Source of the DNA: an uncultured Oscillospiraceae bacterium
GTDB lineage: Bacteria > Bacillota > Clostridia > Oscillospirales > Oscillospiraceae
Assembly (NCBI GenBank): GCA_944387285.1
Contig: CALXEH010000011.1
Span: 1 to 44,224 of the forward strand
DNA length: 44,224 bases
Reading direction: 5' to 3'
Each line of letters begins with the position of its first letter. Within the stretch, counting starts at the first letter, position 1. The translations under genes were made by a program, and so were the position numbers. Under the pieces are notes generated by a model. The model worked only from the letters and a program-made list of their open reading frames with translations. It was not told the origin of the DNA and did no database searches. Below are positions 7,537 through 14,493 of the stretch, one piece after another.

Positions 7537-7662
7537 TGAAAAAAACTCTCCGCTTAATATTTCTGTAACAACTTTCGGGTTTTTTGTGTAACAACTCTTT
7601 GTTACCATAATACTCGCAAGAGACAGTTTCATCTTTTTCATTTTGTCCTCATTCCATAAAGG
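7537..7662. other. AT-rich stretch with GTAACAA repeats
   Basis: This spacer between the phosphorylase and its terminator contains TGTAACAACT twice (7564-7573 and 7587-7596). The second copy forms the inverted repeat GTAACAA-CTCT-TTGTTAC (7588-7605). No gene is visible. Confidence 0.5.
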
Positions 7663-7694
7663 AACCGCCCCGGAAGTCGCACCGGGGCGGTTTT
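7663..7694 (+). terminator. Rho-independent terminator after the phosphorylase
   Basis: Stem AACCGCCCCGG (7663-7673), loop AAGTCGCA, stem CCGGGGCGGTT, then TTT. It lies between two convergent genes and may serve both strands. Confidence 0.9.
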
Positions 7695-7717
7695 CTTGTT
7701 ATTCTGCGGAGGCGGCG

Positions 7718-8968
7718 TCAGGCCTCCTTGTAGATGAGCAGGGAGCCGTCCTTGCCGCTCTGGGCGAGGACGAGCAGGCCGCCCTGGTCGAAGGCGATGC
7801 CGAAGTTGGGCGTGTCGGCGAAGTAGCCGGTGACGGCGAGGCACTGGCCGGCCTTGAGGCCGTTGGTCCAGAAGTAGCCGCGGCCGACGTTCAGGCCCTC
7901 GTCGGGCCTGTCGCCGCCGACGGGGATGAAGACCAGGCCGTCGAAGCCGAGGCGGCAGAGGGTGAAGGCGGCGGTGTCCTCGTTTGCGGAGAGGTAGAAG
8001 GTGTCGGCCTCGTCGTCGAGCATCAGGCTGGCGAAGGGCTCGCCGGGCTGCTCGAAGCTCAGGGCGAAGGCCCCGGCCTCTGCCGCGCCGGTTTCGGGCT
8101 CCTGCGCGGGCAGGAAGCCGTCGCGGATGAGGCCCTCGAGCTCGGCGTAGGGCAGGACGAAGCGGAAGCAGCCCTGCTCGGCCGGGGCGATCTCTCCCTC
8201 GGCGGCGATGAGCTCCAGGCCCTCTGCGCTGAGGTACCAGGCCTCGCCGTCAAGGGCGGCGTCCACGAACTCGCGCAGGCCGGTAAACGAGTCAGCATTT
8301 TCCATATCCGCCGCCTGGGCCTCCACGCTGTCCCGGGCGAGCACCTTGAGCGCGCCGGTGTCGGCGAAGATGTCGCCGAGCGTGAGCAGGCTGCCGCTGC
8401 TGGTGTCGAAGCTCATACCATAGTAGGAATGGTATCCGGCTGAGTCGCCGCGGTATATCTCGTCGGAGCAGAGCAGGCTGAGCACGGCGGCGTCGCCGCG
8501 TGTGACGGCGGCGCGGCGGTCGAGCGAATAGGGCAGGAATATGGCCTGCATGCCGGCGTCGAGGGACTCGTAATAGTCGGAGGCGGCCTCCAGCAGGTCC
8601 TCGCCGAGCTCGCCGCCGTCGGCCAGGCGCTTTTTGAGCTCGCCGGTTATTTTGGACGAGGCGGCCTGAGCGCCGGAGATGATGACCTCGGGCTCGCAGT
8701 AGAAGCCGTTGTAGACCATGACGCCCTCGGGCGCGCCGACCTCAGCCAGGGGCGCGAGCAGGACGCTGATCTGCGGAGCCTCGGCCGGTTCGGCCGTGGG
8801 TGTGGGCTCAGACGTGGGCGAGGGCGCGGCGGTGGTCTCGCCCGGGCTCTGGACTGCCTCGGACGGGGTGGAAGTCGGGTCGTCGCCGCCGTCGGGCGTC
8901 TGGGCGCAGGCTGCCAGGCCCAGGCAGAGCAGCAGGGCCAGGACAAGGGCCAAAAACCTGTTTTTCAC
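7718..8968 (-). CDS. Lipoprotein with DUF3298-like domain
   Basis: A 416-residue exported lipoprotein. It has a lysine-headed hydrophobic signal ending in the lipobox LAAC (Cys about 21), then a Thr/Ser/Pro-rich linker to about residue 65 that would span the cell wall. The mature part contains RAAVTRGDAAVLSLLC followed by YYGMSFDTSSGSLLTLGDIF, which is the pattern of the DUF4163/DUF3298 (PdaC/RsiV-type) module that binds lysozyme or peptidoglycan ligands in some members. The far C-terminal part is unassigned. The start is GTG at 8968, preceded by GGAGGTG eight bases upstream. It is monocistronic and convergent with the phosphorylase gene. The binding role is inferred. Confidence 0.8.
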   Translation of the reverse strand: MKNRFLALVLALLLCLGLAACAQTPDGGDDPTSTPSEAVQSPGETTAAPSPTSEPTPTAEPAEAPQISVLLAPLAEVGAPEGVMVYNGFYCEPEVIISGAQAASSKITGELKKRLADGGELGEDLLEAASDYYESLDAGMQAIFLPYSLDRRAAVTRGDAAVLSLLCSDEIYRGDSAGYHSYYGMSFDTSSGSLLTLGDIFADTGALKVLARDSVEAQAADMENADSFTGLREFVDAALDGEAWYLSAEGLELIAAEGEIAPAEQGCFRFVLPYAELEGLIRDGFLPAQEPETGAAEAGAFALSFEQPGEPFASLMLDDEADTFYLSANEDTAAFTLCRLGFDGLVFIPVGGDRPDEGLNVGRGYFWTNGLKAGQCLAVTGYFADTPNFGIAFDQGGLLVLAQSGKDGSLLIYKEA

Positions 8969-9056
8969 AGAGAAGCACCTCCAAGATCGCTGCGCGGGGC
9001 CTGCCCGCGCGCTTTGTTATATTTGACAGCCGGCGCGGCCGAAATGTTCCCGCGGG

Positions 9057-9359
9057 CTAAAAGAGCGCGTCCCAGCCGGCGCCGGCGCGCAGGATGCGGA
9101 GTATCTGCACCTCGCCGCCCGAGATCAAGTAGAGCACGAGGCAGCTGTCCACGCGCAGATAGCGGCAGCCGCGCGCGCGCAGGGCCAAATCGCGCGGCCT
9201 GGGACAGCGCTCGGGCATGAGCGCAAGGCTGCGGCACTGTTCGGTGAGCAGGTCGAAACAGCGCAGGGCCTCCGCCGGCGGCAGGCTGTTGAGCTCCTCG
9301 ACCACGGCGCCCAGGTCGCGCAGCGCGGCCGGATAGATGCGCACGTTATATCTTTCCAT
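9057..9359 (-). CDS. RelE/ParE-family toxin
   Basis: A 100-residue protein with the ParE/RelE fold pattern: VRIYPAALRDLGAVVEEL near the N-terminus, a mid-region with SLALMPERCPRPRD, then RYLRVDSCLVLYLI and QILRILRAGAGWDALF at the end. Members either cleave mRNA at the ribosome or poison gyrase; which applies cannot be told here. The start is the ATG at 9359 inside the antitoxin 3' end (14-base overlap); the open frame extends further upstream but without a binding site. It is co-transcribed after the antitoxin, as usual for type II modules. Confidence 0.88.
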   Translation of the reverse strand: MERYNVRIYPAALRDLGAVVEELNSLPPAEALRCFDLLTEQCRSLALMPERCPRPRDLALRARGCRYLRVDSCLVLYLISGGEVQILRILRAGAGWDALF

Positions 9360-9618
9360 GGATGTATTCCCTGAACCTGCGCGCGGCGGCGGCAAAATCC
9401 TCGCCTTGCGCGCCGGCCTCGAGCTCCTCCTCGGCCTCGGTCAGCTTGCCGTAGAGCTCGATGAGCGCCATGCGCCGCTCGTATTCCTCGATGTTGAGCA
9501 CTACCATGTCGCCCGCGCCGTTGCGCGTGATGAAGACCGGCTCGCGCGTGCTGCGGCAGTAGTCGGAGATTTCGCTGGCGCTGTTGCGCAGGTCGGAAAT
9601 GGGCCTGATGCTGGGCAT
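9346..9618 (-). CDS. Phd/YefM-family antitoxin
   Basis: A 90-residue antitoxin with the Phd/YefM DNA-binding start PSIRPISDLRNSASEI, then REPVFITRNGAGDMVVLNIEEYERR (seen in two parts), followed by an acidic helical tail that would bind the toxin. I chose the ATG at 9618 because GAGGTGAC lies just upstream; the longer open frame to 9702 runs through the promoter. It is predicted to neutralise the ParE/RelE-like partner and repress its own promoter. Confidence 0.9.
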   Translation of the reverse strand: MPSIRPISDLRNSASEISDYCRSTREPVFITRNGAGDMVVLNIEEYERRMALIELYGKLTEAEEELEAGAQGEDFAAAARRFREYIHGKI

Positions 9619-9636
9619 AGTCGTCACCTCGGGACT

Positions 9637-9676
9637 AATATAGCATAATTCTGAGTAAATAACAACGTAAATTATG
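9637..9676 (-). promoter_or_regulatory. Toxin-antitoxin promoter and operator
   Basis: On the minus strand TTGTTA (9665-9660), a 17-base spacer and TATATT (9642-9637) form a promoter. An inverted repeat CATAATT (9644-9650) / AATTATG (9670-9676) spans the spacer and -35, as expected for an autoregulatory operator. Confidence 0.7.
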
Positions 9677-9705
9677 AGTATTATCTGAAGAATAGCGGGC
9701 ATCTA

Positions 9706-9734
9706 TTCACAAAAGGTCGGGGATGTGTTAAACT
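9706..9734 (+). promoter_or_regulatory. Promoter of the LuxR-type regulator gene
   Basis: TTCACA (9706-9711), a 17-base spacer and TAAACT (9729-9734), about 40 bases before the start codon. Confidence 0.6.
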
Positions 9735-9771
9735 GTAGCGCAGAAAACGGCGCGAGAAGGGGAACCTTAAA

Positions 9772-12123
9772 ATGGAAGAACAAGCTGTAATAACCGCGGC
9801 GCTGGCGCGGAGATTTGACAAGGCGATGAAGAGGGGCCGCGCGGTGCTGTTCAGCGCGCCCTGCGGCTTTGGCAAGAGCACTACGGCGCGTGCGCTGCTG
9901 AACGGCCGGCGCGTGCTGGAGCTTTCGGTGGACGACCCGGAGTACAGCCTGCCCACGCTGGGCGCGCGCTGGGACGTGCTGCTGGTGGACGACCTGCAGT
10001 GGCTGAGCGACGCGCAGGACCAGGAGGCGCTGTGCGAGCTGATACGCGAGCAGCCGGAAAAGCAGTTCGTGCTGCTGACCCGGGGCACGATGCCGAGCTG
10101 GCTGGTGCCTTTCCAGGTAGCGGGCGTACTGACGGTGCTGGGGCCCTGGGACCTGGCCCTGGACAGGGACGCGGTAGGCCAGCTGCTGGCGCAAAACGAG
10201 ATAGAGGTCAGCGACACGGAGCTGACGTCGATATACATGGAGAGCCGGGGCTGCGCGCTGCCGTTGAGCCTGCTGGTGAAGCACCTGGCCTCGGGCGAGC
10301 GCTATGACGCGGGCGTGTCGGAGGCGGTGAGGCTAGAGCTGTTCGTGTACTACAACGACCTGGTCTACGACCGCCTGGACATGGAGACGCGCCGGCTGGC
10401 GATAGAGCTTGCGCCCTTTGAGCCCTTCGGGCCGGAGCTGGCGAAGATAATCAGCGGCAGCAGCCGCGCGGTGGAGCTGATGGAGCGGCTGCAGAGCCAG
10501 ACCTCGGCGATGCAGCCGATAAGCCAGGGCAGCTACAGGTACTGGCCTATATTCCGGCGCTTTCTGCTCAACAAGCTCGAGCGCGAGTTCGACGCGGAGA
10601 CGCGGATGCAGCTGTACAACCGCGGCGGGCTGTACTACGAGCTGAACGAGGACTACAAGCACGCGCTGGAGTGCTACAGCCGGAGCGGGGACATGAACAA
10701 GGTCTCGGAGCTGCTGATGCGCAATGCGGAGATGCACCCGGGCATGGGGCATTATTACGAGATGGAGCCCTACTACCGCAGCCTGCCGGAGCGCGATATC
10801 CTGGCCTCGCCGGCGCTGATACAGGCGATGAGCATGCTCTGCGCCTTGCGGATGGATTACGAGGGCTCGGAGCGCTGGTACAAGGCCCTGAGCGACTTTG
10901 CCTCGAGCCGGCGGAAGACGGACATGGCGGCGCGGGAAGCGCGCAGCCGGCTGACCTGGCTGGACATAGCCCTGCCGCAGCGCGGCGTGGAGGGCATGGT
11001 CGAGAGCTTCCCGAAGGCCTTCCGGCTGCTGAAGGCGAAGGAGATACGCCTTCCGCCGTTTTCGGTGACGAGCTGCCTGCCGAGCCTGATGAACGGCGGC
11101 AAGGACTTTTCGCCCTGGAGCCGGCACGACGACAAGCTCTACGCGGCTCTGCGCCAGCCGGTGGAGGCGGTGCTGGGCCGGGACGGTGTCTGCCTGCCGG
11201 AGTGCGCGGTGGCGGAGAGCAAGTTTGAAAAGGGCGAGAATATCAAAGACCGCGTGCTCTCGCTGATGTCGGGGCTGGAGCGCATCCGGCGCGAGGGCAC
11301 GCCCGACCTGGAATTTGCGGTCGTGGCGCTGCTGGCCCGCACGCAGCTGGATTCCGGCCGTGCGCAGGACGCGCGGCAGACGCTGATGACCCTGCGCGAG
11401 CGCTTTGAGGCCGCGGGGCACACGCGCTTTCTGGGCAATCTGGACGCCATGCTCTGCCGGACGGAGATGTACCTGGGCAACGACACGGAGACGGATATCT
11501 GGTACCGCGAGAAGGCGCCGAAGAACCCGCAGGAGCTCAACCTGCTCTTGCGCTATCAGTACATCACGCAGGCGATGGCGGAGCTGGCGCTCGGGGACGA
11601 GGACGCGGCGCAGCTGACCCTTGCGCCGCTGGAGCCGTACTGTGAGGCCTGTTCGCGCTACCTGGACAGCATCAGCCTCTATACCCTGCGTGCGATAGCG
11701 CGCTCGAGGCAGAAGGACCGCGAGTGGAAGAAGGACATGAAGCGCGCGCTGGATACGGCGTCGGAGTTCGGCTTCATACGGCCCTTGAGCCAGTATGGCA
11801 GCGCGGTGCTGCCGCTGATACAGGGCTGCGGCTGGACCGGCCACACGGCCTACAGGGAAAAGCTGCTGGCGGCGGCGCAGGAGCAGGCGGTGCTGTACCC
11901 GGACTTCCTGCGGCCGAGGCGGCAGATGACCGGGCCGCTGTCCGCCACGGAAAAGCAGGTGCTCCGGCTCATCTGCGCGGACAAGAGCAACGCCGAGATA
12001 GGCGAGGTCATGGGCATCAAGCTCGCGACGGTGAAGGTACACGTCAGCCACATCCTGATAAAGCTGAACGTGAACCGCCGCAGCGAGGCCAAGACCGCCG
12101 CCGAAAAGCTCCGCCTCATCTGA
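9772..12123 (+). CDS. MalT-like ATP-binding LuxR-family transcriptional regulator
   Basis: A 783-residue LAL/STAND-type regulator. The N-terminal NTPase has Walker A APCGFGKST (29-37) and Walker B DVLLVDD (68-74). A long helical, TPR-like central region follows (about 290-700), with ELNEDYKHALECYSRSGD a recognisable repeat. The C-terminal LuxR HTH occupies about 721-783 (LSATEKQVLRLI, NAEIGEVMGI, TVKVHVSHIL). Such proteins usually sense a small ligand and activate transcription when ATP-bound. The target is not evident: the gene stands alone with its own promoter and terminator. An AGGGGAA site precedes the ATG. Confidence 0.9.
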   Translation: MEEQAVITAALARRFDKAMKRGRAVLFSAPCGFGKSTTARALLNGRRVLELSVDDPEYSLPTLGARWDVLLVDDLQWLSDAQDQEALCELIREQPEKQFVLLTRGTMPSWLVPFQVAGVLTVLGPWDLALDRDAVGQLLAQNEIEVSDTELTSIYMESRGCALPLSLLVKHLASGERYDAGVSEAVRLELFVYYNDLVYDRLDMETRRLAIELAPFEPFGPELAKIISGSSRAVELMERLQSQTSAMQPISQGSYRYWPIFRRFLLNKLEREFDAETRMQLYNRGGLYYELNEDYKHALECYSRSGDMNKVSELLMRNAEMHPGMGHYYEMEPYYRSLPERDILASPALIQAMSMLCALRMDYEGSERWYKALSDFASSRRKTDMAAREARSRLTWLDIALPQRGVEGMVESFPKAFRLLKAKEIRLPPFSVTSCLPSLMNGGKDFSPWSRHDDKLYAALRQPVEAVLGRDGVCLPECAVAESKFEKGENIKDRVLSLMSGLERIRREGTPDLEFAVVALLARTQLDSGRAQDARQTLMTLRERFEAAGHTRFLGNLDAMLCRTEMYLGNDTETDIWYREKAPKNPQELNLLLRYQYITQAMAELALGDEDAAQLTLAPLEPYCEACSRYLDSISLYTLRAIARSRQKDREWKKDMKRALDTASEFGFIRPLSQYGSAVLPLIQGCGWTGHTAYREKLLAAAQEQAVLYPDFLRPRRQMTGPLSATEKQVLRLICADKSNAEIGEVMGIKLATVKVHVSHILIKLNVNRRSEAKTAAEKLRLI

Positions 12124-12143
12124 GCGGAGGCGCAATGGATAGT

Positions 12144-12174
12144 AAAAGAGAGGGGCAGGGCCCCTCTCTTTTTT
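12144..12174 (+). terminator. Rho-independent terminator
   Basis: Stem GAGAGGGGC / GCCCCTCTC with loop AGG, flanked by AAAA and TTTTTT. It ends the LuxR gene and lies just before the convergent aminotransferase gene. Confidence 0.92.
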
Positions 12175-12201
12175 GCTCTATTTTGCTGTATTTGGTCGTG
12201 T

Positions 12202-13401
12202 TCAGGCGTGTTTTGCGTTGACGGCGGCGCAGATACGGCGCAGGCCCTCCTCCAGCGTGGCCCGCGGGCAGGCCAGGTTCAGGCGGATGAAGCCGTCGGA
12301 GTTCTGCACGAACATGTTGCCGCCCTCGAGCAGCACGCCGGCCTTGTAGGCGAAGAACATGGGCAGGTCCTCGCCGGGCTCGAAGTAAGCGCCGAGGTCC
12401 ACCCAGGCGAGGTAGGTCGCCTCCGAGACGCGGTATTTGGCGAGGGGCAGGTGCGCGGCCAGGTATTGGCCGACGAATTCAAAGTTGGCGTCGAGGTAAG
12501 CGCGCAGCTCGTTGAGCCAGGGCTCGCCCTTTTCGTAAGCGGCCTGGGCGGCGGCGATGCTCAGCGGGTTGTCGAAGTTGTAGTGGCGCTCGAGCCAGAG
12601 CTCGCGCAGCTGCCTGTCGCGGATGATGATGTTGGAGAGCATGAGCCCGGCGAGGTTGAAGGTCTTGCTCGGGGCCATGCAGGTGATGAGGCGCGGATAG
12701 TCCGGCATGAGCTTGCCGAGCGGCGTGTGGACCTGGCCGAGGCGCAGCAGGTCGCAGTGGATCTCGTCGGAGATGACCCAGAGGCCGTACTTTTCGAGTA
12801 TGCCGGCGAGGCGCTGCAGCTCCTCGGGCTTCCAGACGCGGCCGCTGGGGTTGTGCGGGCTGCAGTGGATGAAGAGCCTGGTCTTGGGCTCGGCGCATTT
12901 GCGCTCGAGGTCGTCCCAGTCGATGCTGTAGCAGCCGCCGTCGTTTATGAGGTCGGAGCAGACGAAGCCGCGGCTGCTGTGGTCGGCGGCGTACTTGAAA
13001 TAGGCGTAGGAGGGCGTGAGGAAGAGCACCTTCTCGTCTGGGCGGCAGATGTATTCGACGAGCTCGAAGAGCGCGGGGATGACGCCGTTGGACATGACCA
13101 GCTGTTCCTTGGGGAAGCTCCAGCCGTAGCGCCTGAGGCACCAGGCGGAGAAGGCGGCGTAGTACGCCGGGTCAGAAACGCGGGTGTAGCCGAAGATGCG
13201 CGCGCCGAGGCGCTCCTTGATGCCCTCGATGACGACGTCGGGCGTGGCGAATTCCATGTCCGCTACCCACATGCGGATAAATTCCTCGTCCTTATAGGGG
13301 AAGGTCATGCTCTCGTCCGCGTGGAAGATGTACTGGCGGAAGCCGTCGGTGTTCATGGCGTTAGTGCCGCGGCGGTCGATGACCTCGTCGAAGTTGTACA
13401 T
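12202..13401 (-). CDS. MalY/PatB-family pyridoxal-phosphate C-S lyase
   Basis: A fold-type I PLP enzyme of 399 residues, close to MalY/PatB, which cleaves cystathionine or cysteine S-conjugates (beta-lyase). It has the family start NFDEVIDRRGTNAMNTDGF, the WVADMEFATPD segment, HCSPHNPSGRVW (about residue 180), the PLP Asp/Tyr region VISDEIHCDL, and the Schiff-base Lys in APSKTFNLAGL (about 244). The second gene of a minus-strand pair; the CBS-domain gene ends three bases upstream. It could supply homocysteine or detoxify thio-conjugates. Aminotransferase annotation is an alternative, but the MalY/PatB signature is clear. Confidence 0.9.
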   Translation of the reverse strand: MYNFDEVIDRRGTNAMNTDGFRQYIFHADESMTFPYKDEEFIRMWVADMEFATPDVVIEGIKERLGARIFGYTRVSDPAYYAAFSAWCLRRYGWSFPKEQLVMSNGVIPALFELVEYICRPDEKVLFLTPSYAYFKYAADHSSRGFVCSDLINDGGCYSIDWDDLERKCAEPKTRLFIHCSPHNPSGRVWKPEELQRLAGILEKYGLWVISDEIHCDLLRLGQVHTPLGKLMPDYPRLITCMAPSKTFNLAGLMLSNIIIRDRQLRELWLERHYNFDNPLSIAAAQAAYEKGEPWLNELRAYLDANFEFVGQYLAAHLPLAKYRVSEATYLAWVDLGAYFEPGEDLPMFFAYKAGVLLEGGNMFVQNSDGFIRLNLACPRATLEEGLRRICAAVNAKHA

Positions 13402-13404
13402 GTC

Positions 13405-13821
13405 TCAAGCCTCCTGAACAGATTTGCACTTATGGGCCAGGTATTCGATTACGCGCTTACGGGTGAGTATGCCGCAGAGGGTGCCGCGGCCGTCGATGAT
13501 GGGCACGAAGTTTTGGTTGAGCGCGGCGGCGACCACTTCCTCGGAGCTGGCGTCGATGGGCAGGGCGGGGCAGAAGTCGCGGCGCACGAGGCTGCGGATG
13601 CGGTGCTGCTCCTGGGCTTTGAGGTCGGTGGTGCCGGTCAGCAGCAGGTGGCGGAGGAAGTCGCCCTCCGTGACGCTGCCGATGTACTGTTCCTGCTCGT
13701 TGAGCACGGGTATGGCGGTGAAGCCGTGTATGGTAAAGCGCTCGAGCCCCTGCCTGACCGTGTCGTTCTCGTGCAGAAACGCGGTGGAGACTTTGGGTAT
13801 CATGAGTTTGGCAATATTCAT
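13405..13821 (-). CDS. CBS-pair domain protein
   Basis: A 138-residue protein made of two CBS motifs: residues about 10-60 (VSTAFLHENDTVRQGLERF, FTAIPVLNEQEQYIGSVTEGD) and about 80-130 (IDASSEEVVAAAL, FVPIIDGRGTLCGILTRKRV). Stand-alone CBS pairs bind adenine nucleotides or SAM and act as energy or methionine-state sensors. A perfect AGGAGGG site lies seven bases before the ATG. It is the first gene of the CBS-MalY operon, which might link a ligand signal to sulfur metabolism, but the ligand is unknown. Confidence 0.88.
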   Translation of the reverse strand: MNIAKLMIPKVSTAFLHENDTVRQGLERFTIHGFTAIPVLNEQEQYIGSVTEGDFLRHLLLTGTTDLKAQEQHRIRSLVRRDFCPALPIDASSEEVVAAALNQNFVPIIDGRGTLCGILTRKRVIEYLAHKCKSVQEA

Positions 13822-13874
13822 GTCTTCCCTCCTATACCTCCATTATAGCAGACGCGGGAGGCCCCGGGCAAGAC

Positions 13875-13897
13875 AAAGCGGCCGCAAAGGGCCGCTT
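13875..13897 (-). terminator. Hairpin after the phosphoesterase gene
   Basis: AAAGCGGCC - GCAAA - GGCCGCTTT, six bases after the phosphoesterase stop codon. The short T-rich run on the minus strand makes it a plausible terminator. Confidence 0.65.
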
Positions 13898-13902
13898 TTG
13901 GG

Positions 13903-14493
13903 TCATATTTCGAGCACATAGCGCTCCCAGGCGTTGATGATGGTGGTCTCGCCGCGCTGGACGCTGCGGGGGATGTCGTAGCCGTAGTTCATGTGGACGT
14001 GGCCGTGGACGAGGTATTTGGGCTTGTAGCGGTCGAGGAAGGGGAAGAAGGCCTCGAAGCCGCGGTGGGCGTAGTCCTCGGAGTCGCCGAAGCCCCTGGG
14101 CGGGGCGTGCGTGAGCAGGATGTCCACGCCGCCGGCCATGCGCACGGCCAGCTCTGCCTTGAGCAGCCGCCAGCGCATCTGCCTTTCGGTGTACTGGTTC
14201 CGGCCTCCGCTGTACATGGCGCTGCCGCCGAGGCCGAGTATGCGCAGGCCGTTGACCGTGACGAGCCTGTCCTCGATGCACTCGCAGCCCTCGGGCGGGT
14301 TATTGGCGTAGCCGGTGTCGTGGTTGCCGTGGACGTAGAGCAGCCGGGCCCGGCCCATGGTCACGAGGAAGCTGAGGTATTTTGCGCTCAGGTCGCCGCA
14401 GGAGAGCATGAGGTCGTAAGCGCTCAAGCGGCCCGGCTGATAATAGTCCCAGAGATAGGGGCTCTCCCTGTCCGAGAGCAGCAGCAGCTTCAC
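13903..14493 (-). CDS. Calcineurin-like metallophosphoesterase
   Basis: A 196-residue metal-dependent phosphoesterase with the five family motifs: SD near residue 7-8, CGDL (32-35), YVHGNHD (53-59), LLTHAPPRG (126-134) and HGHVH (163-167). The substrate is unknown. The gene starts with GTG at 14493, overlapping the stop of the upstream PnrA-like gene as GTGA, so the two are coupled. The open frame extends upstream to 16185, but that part is a shadow of the PnrA-like gene. The N-terminus, with LWDYYQ between the first motifs, is compact with no signal peptide, so the enzyme is cytosolic. Confidence 0.9.
   Translation of the reverse strand: MKLLLLSDRESPYLWDYYQPGRLSAYDLMLSCGDLSAKYLSFLVTMGRARLLYVHGNHDTGYANNPPEGCECIEDRLVTVNGLRILGLGGSAMYSGGRNQYTERQMRWRLLKAELAVRMAGGVDILLTHAPPRGFGDSEDYAHRGFEAFFPFLDRYKPKYLVHGHVHMNYGYDIPRSVQRGETTIINAWERYVLEI

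Noticed and set aside
10333..12135. 600-residue minus-strand frame opposite the LuxR-type regulator
   Set aside because: Arg/Leu/His-rich translation without domains, opposite a clear gene.
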